A program made the translations under genes and the position numbers. Positions 1 through 14,900 of a DNA stretch of 64,000 bases are shown here, in pieces. The DNA comes from Tubulanus polymorphus (Eukaryota > Nemertea > Palaeonemertea > Tubulaniformes > Tubulanidae), in contig NC_134025.1 in assembly GCF_964204645.1 (NCBI RefSeq), positions 3,849,001-3,913,000 of the forward strand. Reading direction: 5' to 3'. Each line of letters opens with the position of its first letter. Positions within the stretch are counted from its first letter, which is position 1. The notes under the pieces are model-generated. The model did no database searches. It saw only the letters and a program-made list of their open reading frames with translations, and had not been told where the DNA came from.

Positions 1-3000
1 GTAAAGTCGCGAGGCATTATAAGTGTTCAAGGGACCGTGAGATCATAAATTCGCAACTCGCATTGGTGTTAGCGTGGCGCGTATATCAAATGTTTTACAG
101 GTTCAGGACTAGTATTTTATGTACAACAGCATAGCGAGACTACATTACGCACAATACCTAAACAACTAGGCTAACGACATTATTTTTAATGCTACCGACG
201 ACGAATTAATTGAGTTATTGATGAGGCGAAATACGTCGCACAAACACTACAACTCAACATAAAGCCAAGTTTGTCAAGTCAACTTGACAAATGTCATTGG
301 CTTAAATCTTCATTTAGTTTTCCTATAGAAATCATCGATTTTAATCTGAAAACAAACAATGTTAATGTTTATTAGTGTTATGTTGGTCACTCGTATATTT
401 GTAATTTTGTTTTACTGTGTGCACAATGCCTAATGGTAAAACCCAATTTTAGCCGAGTGACTACCCGGCATTCCCGTCCATCACTTTCCCATCCGTCTTC
501 TGTATCCCCGACATAACTAACTACATTGTCAGGTATATGAAACTCCGGCATGGCAGTAGTGTAGATTGCCATAACCTCCACTTTTCTCCCCACTTCCCAA
601 GCCAAGACATCAAAGTCTTGTATGATGAATAACAGCGCGGTGATACGTGATCGGAATTCGGCGCGGGCTGTTTCTAAACAAGCGTCTGCTTCACCGTATA
701 CGGCTGTCGTTACATTGGTTTTCAGTACATTACGCTACTGTAAGCGAAACAGGTTGGCCAAAGTCATGAATTTTACATTAGGTTTATTATGCTCACATTA
801 CAAAAATTCGGCGGACTACACGTTGTAAAAATAGTCTGATATTAATATATGCCTCATCATTTCGTCTGGAATTTCAGACCATTTTTTCATTCGAAATCGA
901 GAAAAACCACCTTTCTTACATAACCACTTAATCAATATGATTATTCAACGTTTTGCGGATAAAAGCCTCATTCATACAGCATGATATTGTATCCAGATGT
1001 TACTGATGACTTTTCGACTACTTCGAGCTTTTAACAATTGCTTTTTCGACTAACGATCGAGTTTCATTGAACAGTTAATGATAATACAACCATAGAACAA
1101 ATGATATTTCATTAATTCATAGATCGTGACCAGATTCCAAATTCGCCTTTAAAACTGTTATTCGATTGAATACTTTTTGTATCGGAACGTGAAATATAAT
1201 CCGAGTTAAACAGCTTATTACGGAAAACATCCTCTTAATTTCGGTCGCTTGATTTCCTGAGTCGGGCCCCGACGGGGGTAAGAAAACTCACCATTGTGCC
1301 AGGAACACTTATCGAGCAATCCAGTGTAATTGGCCCATTTCCCTTTAGAGTTTTCATGTTTCGCCTTGCGCGCATTGTTGGCTGAGTAACGGTAAAATGG
1401 GTAATTATCACCGTGGGTAGGAACATCGATGGAAATGCGCCCAAAGGGTTCGCCAGATACAGTGTTAATTTCCTCTTGTTTCAATTTGTTCAATCATACC
1501 CTACACCTGTATCCACACGTAATATGATTAAACCACTGTTTAACTAGATAGATTTACTAAACGAAGCGATATCAACCATATTAAGCTATATATACATGTA
1601 GACATATTTAGAACACAGTCCTTTTCTGGATTTTTTTCAACTATATTTTCATTGTCAGATATTTCAATTGAATGTCTCTCTACAGTGAGTATATATTCTA
1701 CGTATAGCCTACGATAGACACTTCCGCACTCTCAGGCTACATCAACCAACCAAAGCTGCTACGAACAAACATAACAATAGCCACTCTCCTAGTTTTCAAG
1801 TAGGCATTTTGACCGAATTATTTAGGTTTACCTACAAACTTCGCCAGAACAAATATGCACAAGTACGTGTCACTCACGGGGGCTTCTCACCTTAGTCAAT
1901 GGTGATCCTTACATAATTGATAAATAACATGGTATTGTAATATAGATGTAAATATCACGGACGTTCCGCAGGTTTCTATCTATTTATCGATGTTTGTTTA
2001 CGAAATATTGATGATGCCCGTCCAATGGAACCTCACAGAAACATGTCATTACAACCGAATTTCATTCGGATGCCATTCTTTTATTGATGGTTCTCGTTAA
2101 TATCTCATGTCCATTTCAAGTTGGCTATAGATTCTATTGGTGTTTTGATACTATTGACCGAGTTTTTGTGACTTTGTATAATTTCCAAGCGACATTTGAA
2201 TCGATGGATTACCGTGTCCAGAATAAGCTTCACAAGTAATGAACTTATACGCCCAATGATAGTCTGGGTGTTCTACGTTTCACCTCATCTCCTGAACTTC
2301 AACAACCGAATCGATCATACGATGTCATAGAGAGGCATTTTACTATGGCAGATGTAAACATATCATAACCTGGTCCTTTGTGCTCTCTGTAGTCGGCCAC
2401 AAAAGCGGCGACCCGCTATTTTCGGAATTGTGTGGGTCAAGTGGTCAATTTGCGGTAAAATATTGTAGCTTTGGAAAATCCAATTAAATTCACCAAAGCT
2501 GCGTGATTGTAGCTTTTAGTAGGAAATAATAACTCGATGACCGCATCGCCATCAACAACCTTGACAGACGCTGCCGCAACTATGATTACTTGGGCATTGA
2601 TTTCATGATGATACTCGAAGATTTGATTTTCGATTTGATGGCCGTAATTGCTACGTACATTTGACCGTACAAATCCGCAAGGCGCAGACACAAACATCTG
2701 CGATAGATTTTGGCTCCCTCGAGTTGTCAACTCACAAATACAGAAATTGTTTCCAAGAGGAATTTGGAAAACAAATCTTATTAACGTTTTGAGGAGAGTT
2801 CATACGATTCTGGCTCCGAACTTACGATTACACGATGACATGGACTCAAATCGTTCTGATAAAACAAATATCGTTTCTTCAGAATCGAATCCGACATTGA
2901 TAAGTTCCAAAGGCATTGATAAGTTTTGAAATACAGTGAGAATGAACAGAAAGTCATAAGATTAACAGTAATACAAAAATTCAGCAATCACTTTTCATCG

Positions 3001-5039
3001 TGTATATATGAATTGGATAATCACACATGTCACAAACTGAAACGGAATTCTTATAAACCTGGGAGTTCAGGAACGTGGGATGAATGTGCTTTATTGAATT
3101 TTCGCATTAGAGCTAATCAAAGACTATAAAACTGCAAAAGAAACTGCCTTCGACCCGACACCAAAAACTCATATTCAGTTAAACGGAATACTGTTGATGA
3201 TTTGTGTAAATTTTTTCATCATTTATTTTTGCACCCGATAAAACGAATTTCATGTAAATACACAGCAACAATTTTAAAATGTACAGCCAACTCTTCCAAT
3301 TACTATATAATTTATATCATCAATTTTTAGTTAAAGGAGATTGCTTCGAGATTTGTTTATAAATTAATTTAGTATATACATGAACACCTTTTACAAATAG
3401 ACGATTGATATGTTGATTATTTGTTAATCAATTAACAAAGCTTTAATTAATCAACTGATATGCACTTGACCACTGGGGTGGATAAGACATCAGTATAATA
3501 TAACTTAATTAGATAAAATATGTTTCGATTTTTTTTACAATCTTGGAAGCACACCCATTCACTCATAACGACTTTTATAACATGGACAGGTCCATGGTAG
3601 CAGTAAAATGTAAAAATGTACTGCTGTTTGATAATGCAATTTATGCTACTTAAACGGAAAACGGATTTTACAGATTGAAAGAAAAATATAGCAATGAAGA
3701 ATTTCAATGATCGTATCGAATTGAGTAGCACTTCTTTGACAACAGTAAGGGGGGATATACTATGTTTAGATATAAATATGATCATCTGTTACCGGTAATA
3801 CAGTTTGAGTAAATGACGTTTTGTGAATTTCATTTTCAATCGAAAAGGGGATGACGTATCATTCGAATAATAGCATTCATAATGATATAATGATAATCAT
3901 AATAGAAGTAATTAATAATTGTAAACAGATCATGAATAAATTAACCTTAAATAACCCACGTCTATGTACAACAGAATTTCTGGCAGTATATTTAGCAGTT
4001 TAAAGGCCTTTGATTATGTACAAAAAGCTACCTCGCCAACTGGTCACTCATATTATGCGTATAAGTTGACTGAATTTTTGTGAACGGTGGAACTCATAGT
4101 AATTTGTTGCATGCCACACACACCTGGACCCCATGCTAGTGTCTGCAAAATCACAATCGTATCCCGTCAACCACCTATGGATAAGTTAAATAAGAATTTG
4201 ATGGAACTGCATCATGCCCATTTGTCGGGCAATAATTGTCAAAACACACGAGTCAACAGCTGTGAGTGGCATCAATGGTAAAATAGATATCTTCAAATCA
4301 AATACTCTGCAAATTACCCTTTCAGAATGGTAGCTCGATATCTGAGACAAAATATATGATATTACGTATAAATATTTTTTAAACCACGGGTATATAGATA
4401 CCCGGTATGAAGGCAATTTGTACAGGGGTTGTATTTAAATATATGAGACAATCTGGCATAAAACATATATGAAATGTCAATAGATTGCACTTAGAATACG
4501 TAGCCATTTTTATAGGAAAAACAGATACATACGGTATAATCCAATTCGTATTTTTTCCACAGCCAGGGGTGCGTTCGTCCCTTGGTCGTACGTGGATGTC
4601 CCATGAGCTTTTTCAGCTGGTTTCATCATGACTCACATTTCGCTATCACTCTCGGGGCTTTGTATGAATCTCGCGGCTGTCCATAACCCAAACATCACTG
4701 GGTCTCAGTCATACTCTCGCACAATAATTCATGAATCACCGACTCAAATAACGAGTTGAGATGAGCGCGAATACGAAGTTTCAAACATTTTTCGATAAAA
4801 TATATCTCATTCTTCGACGGACGACGCGAATTCTTTAAAGACACATATAACGTTTTTAAAGATGTTCTCGATATTGAAACCACGAACAGCGAAGGACTTT
4901 TTCACCCAAACACGGATACGAATAAGACACCGATAGTCCGACTCGATGAGATTGATTATAGGCCGGTCAAATTCACAAAACACAACAATCCAGTGTCTGT
5001 TTGTATATAATAAGGCAAGTAAACGCAATTTTGGCAAGG
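1..5039. other. Gene-poor region downstream (3') of the POU gene
   Basis: I see no recognisable gene here. Short open frames exist (the longest are about 90-112 codons, for example on the minus strand at 1218-1493 and 3447-3785), but they have no splice context, no recognisable domain and no family resemblance. The segment is AT-rich and includes the 3' untranslated region of the POU gene next to 5040. Because the POU gene is a developmental regulator isolated in non-coding DNA, part of this segment may be cis-regulatory; that is inference. Confidence 0.5.
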
Positions 5040-6260
5040 CTAAAGAATATCGTGATGGTGATGATGATGCGGTGATGTTTGGTGCGTATGTTGATGCGCT
5101 GCCATTGGAACAGTCTGAGCTAAACTTTGAGGTACCTGATGGTTCTGGTGGGTCTGCATTAACGGTGACCCACTTGAATGATGCAGCGGGCTATTACAGT
5201 TCGTTTGTCCATGGATCGGGCTCCCGTGCATTGGACTATTAGGTTCTAATGAGATAATTTCGCCGTTAGGACCTATGGTACCCGCAGGTGGTGTCATACG
5301 CTTCTCTTTCTGTCGCCTATTACAAAACCATACGCGAACGACTTCTTTTTCTAATTGTAACTGATCGGCAAGATGAGAGATCTCCTGAGCAGAAGGTTTC
5401 GGTTGTTTAAGAAAATGATTTTCAAGAGCTCCCTTAATAGTTACTTCAATACTCGTACGCTTCTTACGTTTTCTACCCTGAGCGGCAATTTTGTCAATAC
5501 TAGTAGGAGAGCCGGTGGTCGAATCGGCCTCCTCGAGCCACTTCTGCAATAGCGGTTTTAACTTACACATGTTCTTAAAACTGAGTTGCAAAGCTTCGAA
5601 ACGACAAATTGTTGTTTGACTAAAAACGTTACCGTATAGTGTTCCGAGTGCCAGTCCCACGTCCGCTTGTGTAAATCCGAGTTTTATCCGTCTCTGTTTG
5701 AATTGTTTGGCAAATTGCTCCAGGTCATCAGAGGTCGGCGTATCCTCGTCTGAATGATCGTGTGGATCGTGATGGTCCACCATCTCTGGGCCAAAGTCTC
5801 TGAGATGCGGATGCATCTGTTGATTTGTGCCGAGCATGCCATTCATACCCATACCGTAGCCGTGATGCTGGATCTGGGGCGAACCGTTTGACATGCCCAA
5901 CGGTGACGACGAGACCGATGGGTGCCATGTGTGTGCTGGGTGAATCTGCTGTGGAGCCCGGTGGTGTAAAGTTCCTGGATGAGTATCTTGCATTGGTTTT
6001 AAGTCCTGATTGTGCATTCCACTATGTCCCATATTATGGCCCCAGTGACTAGTATCCGAGTGGGACGGTATGCCCCAGTGATGATGTCCTAAAAGATGTC
6101 CATTTTGGTTCTGAGGGGGCATATATTTCATCTCCGGCATTTCGCGGTGGTATTGCGGTGGTTGAGACACCGGTATCTGCATTATAGGACTGTCCGACGG
6201 TGACGGCGTACCAAGTGAACAGTTCGTGACAATGTACGGATTTATCGTTGTCGTAGCCAT
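5040..6260 (-). CDS. POU3: POU class III homeobox transcription factor (Brn-1/2/4, Oct-6 type)
   Basis: Sequence-specific transcription factor of the POU3 class, which binds octamer-like DNA in neural and ectodermal development. The single uninterrupted frame gives 406 residues from the ATG at 6258-6260, which opens MATTT; an upstream in-frame ATG at 6287 adds nine residues unlike the family. Order: a His, Met, Pro and Gln-rich N-terminal half, the POU-specific domain at about residues 172-246 ([15 protein letters not shown], then [20 protein letters not shown]), a linker with the class III signature [11 protein letters not shown], the POU homeodomain at about 263-322 ([11 protein letters not shown] to [15 protein letters not shown], with Cys at homeodomain position 50), and a tail ending in six His. 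Lack of introns is typical of class III genes. It is isolated in a gene-poor region. Class is very secure; which vertebrate paralogue it matches cannot be assigned. Confidence 0.97.
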   Translation of the reverse strand: MATTTINPYIVTNCSLGTPSPSDSPIMQIPVSQPPQYHREMPEMKYMPPQNQNGHLLGHHHWGIPSHSDTSHWGHNMGHSGMHNQDLKPMQDTHPGTLHHRAPQQIHPAHTWHPSVSSSPLGMSNGSPQIQHHGYGMGMNGMLGTNQQMHPHLRDFGPEMVDHHDPHDHSDEDTPTSDDLEQFAKQFKQRRIKLGFTQADVGLALGTLYGNVFSQTTICRFEALQLSFKNMCKLKPLLQKWLEEADSTTGSPTSIDKIAAQGRKRKKRTSIEVTIKGALENHFLKQPKPSAQEISHLADQLQLEKEVVRVWFCNRRQKEKRMTPPAGTIGPNGEIISLEPNSPMHGSPIHGQTNCNSPLHHSSGSPLMQTHQNHQVPQSLAQTVPMAAHQHTHQTSPHHHHHHDIL

Positions 6261-7518
6261 TCCTTTAGAGCACAGTACTAGACTCAATCAGACTTGCAAA
6301 GTGAGTTGTCTCCAGCTTATGCGTTATTCATGTATTATCCTCAGCAATGCCCTCTTCTCGACATATCCCCGACCGAAGTCGTCAATCCCGCCTCCAATGT
6401 ACGGATTGGCTTGTCGCCGCGTGATTGACAGTCAACTGAAAGGGAATAACCACGAACTGTCGTGTGTTGACTACCATTGGTTGTTCAGTAATGGGAAAAG
6501 CTGTCGCGTATAATAACTTAGTCAAGCAAAGAGTATTTATTCATTGAATCCCGATCGTTCATTGTATGTGGCCACGGTATTCCTCAAGACACGGGCAACA
6601 TTTCTTAAGCGTCTTAACCCAAAATACGAACGTCCGCTTATGTTTGCCGAGCAACACCAGATGCGCGAACTTTTCTTGGTAAATTTTTAGCACAGGGCGG
6701 TCGAATTGCATTGATACGTTCTCAAAGCAAGCGCATGATTGATGATCATGCTAGGTAAATGCGAGACTACAAGTAAAAAGATATTACATTTCATAGCCTT
6801 TTTATCCATTTGAAAAGAGATTTTAATCAATGGCTAACATTTTTAATTAGATGTTGGAACTATTTGTATACAATTTTGAAAAGAGCGGTTACTCTAAAAG
6901 AACCCGTCTTTTATCGGGCAGACAACTATGGTATATTAATCGTAAACATTGGCTTAGCTTTTGACAGTCGAGTGATTGGCGATTCTTTAGAGGAAAAGAA
7001 ATGAAAACATACAGAGCCACCGGGGTTGGTTTTGATTCAAACTGCGTCTTCTAGTGAACCGGGCGCTGTAGTGTAGCAGCAAACACACCGATGACCCTCA
7101 AAAACTTGAAACCAGTCACCAACATTCTATTTGTAATTTTGTTTCCCAACATATGTATAGAACGTGTCTATAGGTATGTTTTTTGTGATATGTGAAGGAA
7201 ATACTACATTCATACTTTATTTCGCATATATTTGCTCGATGATTCGTCAAAATGATGTTTCTAATTCGGTACAGCGCATCCAAAATATGCACACCAAAAC
7301 AGAAATTGATAAATATTAAAATATTTGCTTGATTAAGATTTTTAACGTTTGATCTGTATAATTTTACATATTGAATAACAAACGTATTAAAATAAATATT
7401 ATATATGATAGGATCTGAATATTGTGTGAATATTGCATCTCAAATAACCATGAAAATGTACGTGGATATATGATCGAACCAGTATGAAATATTTCAAAAT
7501 GAATGTGGAATTATGTGC

Positions 7519-7526
7519 ATTTGCAT
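7519..7526 (+). promoter_or_regulatory. Perfect octamer (ATTTGCAT), candidate POU-factor site
   Basis: The eight bases match the reverse complement of the consensus octamer ATGCAAAT bound by POU proteins. The site lies about 1.26 kb upstream of the POU gene start. Autoregulation of class III POU genes is known in other animals, so this could be such a site. A single octamer is expected by chance about once per 20-30 kb of AT-rich DNA, so the call is weak. Confidence 0.25.
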
Positions 7527-10500
7527 TGAAAATCACCTAAAGAATAAACTGGTACTGTGTCGTATAAATGAATCCCAAGTATCCTATTAACTGTTATGCC
7601 GTGTATATTTTATACAGGATCGTGACTGGTCTGATTAATATTGCTTAAATAAAGACACAGTTTTGACTTGGTAATAGAAATTTTATGTTTCATATGCATT
7701 TTTTAAAGTATCAATGCATAAAAGCGGTACTAGCTAGTTGCCAAATAACAGTTCACGTATTGAGATGGACCTACGCGGACATTTACAGCACCTATAGCTT
7801 ACTGGCTATTATAGAAATGGAGTTTTGGATTATTTACACTTATTCAAAGAGGAAATTGTGTGTTACAATACGAGTACAACCATTTTCGATATCTGCCTAA
7901 GGATTTATTATGTTGCGGAATGTACCTTATCGTGTATGAATGAAACACATCCTATCAGACAGATACTGGATTTTTTTTCAATAAATTTGATTTCAAAGGT
8001 TAGTAAAAGCGCCGTTAGTGTTGTTGTTGCCGAGTTATCGAGAGTCTTCTCATTTGTTACAGCAGGTGATTAGTCGGGCCGGACCGTTTTCTGTTTGATT
8101 GGGAATCGCTCCGCTAGGGAGCGCTCACTAGGAAATGGGATCGTTACAAGAAATCTCCCCTGCGGGTACGGTAGTGCTTTCGAAACAGTTTTTGGTGTTA
8201 AATTTCACCGAATAGGAAGCAAATACACGGCGATTTGTTACAGAGATGTGGCGTGAAGTGTGTTGTATATAAAATTACGCTATTAATTATAGGCTAATTG
8301 TGATTAATCATACGACTATTTACTTTGATTTATTGATACGTTCACGATAGATGAAAAAAGCTGAACTAGCACTATGCCATATTCTATTCACTATACATTT
8401 ATAGAATTGAATGTAGTTTTTCTGTTCCTAAATCCACATCTTATATGTAATTTTTCACGTCTATCGTCTCTAAGAAGTGATTTTTATCTAGTTATGAAGG
8501 TTCTTTGTAAAATTCTAACGATGAAAGCTTTTCTTAGAATATTCGGTTCAAACAGGGAGTACTCGAGGATATTCTTAGACTGTTCCAGAAATCTCGCCAG
8601 GGATTCATGATTTATGTTTCAATTTAGTATATCTCTGAGTAAGCTAATTATTCAACAAGTTACACCATTTTCCATTTGCTGCAGAAAGCTTTATCCTATC
8701 AAACGTAGGTTTTAATCTGGCAATGACGTATTCAGTCTATCATAACCGGTGCATGGTAAATTTCCGCATCCAAATGTGACGGCTTAAACTAGATTTTGAT
8801 CCTACATTTTGGCTGATTCATCTGTGAATACTTGGTTTGCTGCAATTTATGGGCACTAATACCGATGACACCTGTGAATCTAAAGACTCGCGGATAACTA
8901 TGTGAAGGATTAGCGTGAATTTTACATGAAAATCATGATTTATTCAAATTAAATGAGGGATTTAAAAGTTGTTATCGCCAGTGAATGCACTGCCTATTGA
9001 TAATACAGCAAGTTAATATTGCTGGTTTATTTGGCATATTAGATCCGAAACACTCTTTACATCTACGTAATTATCAATCTAATTTATCATTTCAAAAATT
9101 GACTCAAGCTCGCTGTACTCATTCGATCCCACATAATGTATAAATGCACCGGTTTATCTTTTTATGGTTATTTCTTTATTTTGATATCCACAAAAATATG
9201 AATTACGAAATATACCTAGGTTATTGTCAATGAAATTATAGTTTTGGAACAATTCAGTTTTTGCTTAACCCAACAAAACAGCTCGCTGTTACGGACCAAC
9301 TGATTGACTACTAACTAATTTATTCCTTACACTGCATATCTGAAATTCCAAATTGTTCGCTGTATTCAGTATTAGATTTCACATTCCGAGTTTTGATGCC
9401 ACGTAATTACGTTAAGTCGCGTTTTGTCGAAATGCTGCGTCTATCTATGATGGAACTATCGACAGATATTCATTCAAGAATTCAAGAAAATAGAGGACAA
9501 ATAACAGAGTCATATCTGATTTGTATTCTGATATAAAGGCAATTTAAATTCCAGTTTCAAAAAAAAGAGGTAACCAAAGAATCATACAACGAACAAACCG
9601 GAACAGCCCATTAAAGCCACCTGTTGAAAGAAAACGAGAAAATGGACGTAAATTAACCTAACATGGAATAGAAATTAATCGTAGTAGTAAATGATTGTGT
9701 AAGGCTGCAGTTATAGGAGCTATAATTACTATATTCATTACATACCATCATGACAGTTCTTATGATCATAATTCAATATTTTTTACATATTCAATTTCCA
9801 TATTCCATTGTCGCCGTCAGAAATAACAGGTTTTATAGGTGTGGCAGATTGCGAGCCCCCATATTTGTCGGCTACAGCAAAGAACAACAGGTTGTCCGAG
9901 AAAGGTGGTTTTGATATTCGCGTCAAAGATCCACCTGGCGCAGCCTCATCCTACACTCCGCGGGACAATCGAACATCCTAAAATTAGCACATGTATTAGT
10001 GCTGAAAGGTCTTAGTTTTTTGTTTAAAGGATTAATGGGGTGTGCCACTTTGTATATATGATTCGGTACGGAAAAAAATTAAATCCAGAACAAATGTTGT
10101 GACTTTGTTCAGCAAACTTTGTGACTTCCAGCATTTGTGACTAGCATTTATCTAAACTATATTGATGAAAACAATTGTTCTCCGAATTTGAAATAGATTT
10201 TTAGTCGTAAGCAAAATAACTACTTTACAGCGCAGGCGCGAAGAAAAGCCCATCCGGGTGAAAACTTTATAATGACTTCTTATAAAAACCTCTGACTTCG
10301 AGTGTTCAAAAAATAACGGAATAAGATTTGTGATCTGTGACTCGATGATATGTCAATAAAGCGAACTGACAGGACAAATTCTTATTTTGCATATATTTTC
10401 AATTTTGTGTTCGCGACACTTCTGTTGATCAGTTAATGCTCACTTGAATTGCAAATATCTGTCAGATATGGGCACCTGACAGCACGCTGAATTCGAATTT

Positions 10501-11909
10501 AGCATATTACATTATTGTAAATATTGTAAAATACCGATAACAATATGCGCTACTGGAAATCCGATATCTCAGAAAAGCCAGAATGCGATTTCTCCATTAT
10601 TCGCGCCTTTGGGAGCGTAAGTTCTAAGGAAATTAGAAATAACCTCATCTAAAGTGTACCTTTCGTTGCGTATACACTGGAGATTATCAAGTGGATTTTG
10701 GCGCCAACAAATGATAACACAACGATTTCTAAAATCATATATATTCAAATCTGAGACCTCTTGAAGAATTGGAAACTCATTCACTGATATTTCATGTACT
10801 TTAACCCACAGGATTCGTTTCACCACCTGCGCCAAGCACCTGCGTAACCACCATGCAAAAACCTCACCCGTTTTGAGACAAACGTATTTAACCAAGTCCT
10901 ATCCTTCATAAAAACTAAATAAAACACATTCTAGTCGGGGTAGGATTTACTATAACTATGTTACCATCCTATATGTTTATGTGGGAGGGAGGGGTGTGAC
11001 CTTGCTCACCAGCTGAATACCCGGTTCTACCTGTAGACAGATAATTGTGTTATGCACGTGTTAAGTGTATAGCACGTGCGGGAACAAACGATTTTGGAAA
11101 CTCCTTACTGGTTTGGTTTATCGTCAAACATATCAACGTTGGTCCGGGTCCCCAATTTAACCCGTCCAATGTCCGCCATACTGTTTGCATTCATTCGGAT
11201 AAATGTATCATCGTCCTTGTCCAACAATTCACCGATATTTAATCCATACAGACGTCAAAAAGAGACAAAAAACATACATATATGGCATGATAAACGACTA
11301 CGAACCCATTCATAAATCCTATCCCTATTGAAACGCAGAGGTATTATGAAATGGTTTGTCTCTAAAGATCGAACATTAATAGGCGCGTGTCCGTCGGCCC
11401 CCATTTACCAGCATAACTGGCGACATTTTATAAATACATATCTTAAGTACAATAGAAATGGTTAATCTAGGTGTGTATGCGCGTTAAACCAGAATAATGT
11501 CATCAATCCGCTGCTGATCTGAGCTATCGGATTTATCCTAAAACTAGGTGATCATGGTTAATCTAGCGGAAATAGATTAAGATTTGGGGATCTGATGAGG
11601 AGATCTTATCCCGAAAACGTTCGTGTTGATAAACTATTTTACTCATTAGAAAATGAGTTTTTTATTGTTATCGCTTTCGATTATTTTACAAGGCAAAAGG
11701 GTGTAATTTGAAATATTTAATACGAACACGTCCAAATAAGAAAGGAACTTAGGGGGGCCAGGAGCTCGCTCCCCTCCCTATTTTTAGCTAACATTTTCAT
11801 AATCTGGCTCAAGAAAATTAGGCAAATGATTGCAAATAATATTGTTTGAAATCACTTATTTGTGTTTTTTCTTTTGTTTAAAGTTACTCAAAAAAGGACC
11901 AATTTCTTC

Positions 11910-11956
11910 ACCACAGCACCCCCCCCCCCCCCCCCACAGCACCCCCCCCCCCCCCT
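11910..11956. repeat. Duplicated poly-C tract
   Basis: Two runs, 17 C at 11919-11935 and 14 C at 11942-11955, each preceded by CACAGCA. This looks like a short tandem duplication of a C-homopolymer unit. The complementary strand has two long G runs that could form G-quadruplex structure. Homopolymer length may be affected by sequencing error. Confidence 0.85.
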
Positions 11957-14900
11957 CACTTAGTTGGTTACCGGTTACCTAATCGCTGGCGGTAAGCTTT
12001 ATAATCGGATGGGCTTATCAATGTGGTTTGTGAAAATCCGATCGTGAAACTAAACCACAGACCCCTCTACACGGACCATCTACCATGTATACGACTAGGC
12101 CCTGTAAGTTTTGCCCTCGCATATTCCTAATTACTAGACCCGCACGTTTCCAATACTTACTCGGTCGCTTATTTATAACGGTAGCGATGGGCGCGCTGTA
12201 TCAAAATGAAGTGGAGCATCACTCAAGACACCCGCTCACATGGACGAGGTGACTACACAGCGTTACAACCTCATCTATCCCTCTTGGTTTCTCGCTAGAA
12301 GGAAGACCTGCTCAGGAGAAAATGTAATTTTAAGCCTTTTCAGATATTGAAATCGAGCGCGCTAACTCCGATCCATTTTACAAGTCATTCTTTATACCAC
12401 CGTGGGTACACGCTTCACTTCCTGTCCCGTTACCAAGCGCCATGAATGAGTGTCGAGTTGAAAAACCAAAACAAAGCATTAGACAGTAAATAGTGCTTCG
12501 TAACATTTTCCTGAATTTGTGGTTCTGGTGTAAAAACAAGTAAAAATATTCAAAATATGCATCCAGATCAACAGCGTTTCAGAATGCACACAACTAAAGC
12601 TAATATTCTAGATAACACATTAACATCTGATCTCAGTTGATTAGAGTCTGAATCGATGATTAGTTTTCTATTTTCAGTAACACGAAATAACTACATCAAC
12701 TGTGCGCTTCCAGCCCATTCCGCGACAAGTTTTATTTAGTGCGTGATATTCGCGACGGCTATTAATTAAAACAAGCAAACACGATAGATATTAGAAACGA
12801 GTTCGTTCAAATCAATAAATGGTATTCGGTAATATCTAGTTTGGAGAGGATGGTTTGAAAGTCTGCGAGTGAATATTTCAGAATTAAGCTCGTAATCCTA
12901 GAATTGCGTCATGTGACAGTCTCAGACGTCGAATTGAACTGCGCATGCGAGGTTTATTGTCCTTCGTATACCGATCGTGTGTTTTCATACATTAAAACGT
13001 AACAAAAACCAACCATAACGGACTTGTGTAATTTGCGTTCTTTTTTCTTTCTGTTTCAATATAACGTTGTTCTTTTATTGATGTATTTATTATACGTTTT
13101 GTAATTTTCTTTTACCGACATTTGTTCGGAAATGAAATTTTATTTTGCATTAAACCGAGTTCGCTTTGATGATTTCTTTCTACAAGAGAACGGTTTTAGG
13201 TTTTAATCTGAACACGGGTCGAGTTCAGTTATTAATGGACCGAAGGGATCGGGGATGTTAAACCTATCAAAAACCTTTGAAGAATAGGGGGTATTGCGCG
13301 CTTCATTCAATTCAATCTCGACGACTTGCGCGCTAGTTTGGCTTTTTCATCCAGGCCTGTCAAGAGAAGATTGATGACTTGGTGTGCCTTAAACTCACGA
13401 TAAATTACTTATTGTTTATGAGAATATCTGCGGATTAATCGGCCGGTATGGCAGCTGCCTCGCCCGTGCTTCTGATAACCTCGGCTTACCGCCAGGGCCC
13501 GTTTCCCCGGCATTATGCCTTATCTTCTATCGTCGAATCAACGCCGAATTTCAATTTCAGTACGTGTCAGCTCGCCAACTAACGTTACGTCTTTGATAAT
13601 GTAGTTGTATTTTCTAATATGTTTTGAAAACTCGGCATTTACATGACAATAAACAATGCGCAAACCAAGAAATAACAAGTACTTGATGAATGTTAATGTT
13701 GACGGATGACAAATTGGTCAGAAGAAGTTACATAAGGCTATGTGGACGTATACATTTGTGTCTATTGTGGATACGACAATATTCGAACAACGAAATTAAC
13801 AAAACATTTATCAAAACATCGCGACAGTTAAGCCGATTATTCATAAAACATACCAATTTTTCAAATTTTGTTTAATAGAAAAAAACGTTCGAAGTGACAT
13901 TTACTTTTTATAATGGAGGTAACAAACTGCGTATGCAAAAAAAAAATTAGCCGATTCATTGAATCTATCTAGTTTATTTATCGTCACTGGGGTGGCCACG
14001 GTAGATTACGAGAATATTACGTTTTCTCAGACCAAGTGTAAAAGAATCAATTGCCACCACATGTCACCGATTTATTGAGCAATATACCATACATTTAATG
14101 TAATTTATGAACGTCGGAATGAAATTCCGTTTATTTTGATTAAGACATTACTAGTGACCTCGCATCAACTGTTGTCGGTTTTTTATAGATCGATATTAGA
14201 ATGCCTACAGCTGTCTGGTTCTGCACGAATAACTAATCAATAGAAACTTGAAACTCACAAGACGATTAGCCTCGCGAATTAAATAGTATTTTGTTTAATA
14301 GTCATGAAATAATCATTTCACCTCTGGCTGTTTTAGAAGAGATGGCCATTGTTCTGATATGAGGCACGAGTCAGTCGGTCTTATCAGTTACGTTAATTGT
14401 TTTCGAAGTCACGACACATTGGCAATAATTCAACCAGAGACGACTGGCCGGACCCCTACTTGTCGAACTGTACCGTCTTAGTCACGGCAACAGCCGGCAA
14501 ACTTTGTCGAACGAAATAAATTAACATATATGATTTTGAGTAGTCGGTCGGTTTAGATTCACCACAACACAACAAGCTGACACAATGAGCTGGAAATGAA
14601 TATATTTCCATAATTCGCGCAATTACATATAAGGTGAAACCTATATGATATTTGACTGCGCATATTGAAAATTGTTTTCAGAATATCATGAAGAATATCT
14701 AAAAAATAGAATTCACTAGAATATTCCCGAAATCATCTGGAAACAGAAGTCCGCAATCTTATGATGCGCGTAACGATCGATAAGACGCTCTCTGTTCACT
14801 ACTGTTGTCTACGAGAGAGGGTGTTGATTGCAAGATAAATACGATTAATTTTCTAAATTTCTTCTCTTAACTGAGGATATCGAGCGAACATAGCGAGACA

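Noticed and set aside
6261-6287. Nine-residue upstream extension of the POU protein (MSLVLCSKG)
   Set aside because: The family start resembles MAT..., and the extension is unlike other class III proteins; the ATG at 6258-6260 is preferred.
10569-10895. 108-codon minus-strand frame with phrases such as LRTYAPKGANNGEIAFW
   Set aside because: It reads somewhat like protein, but has no known family, no splice context and no second exon; kept only as a possible mobile-element remnant.
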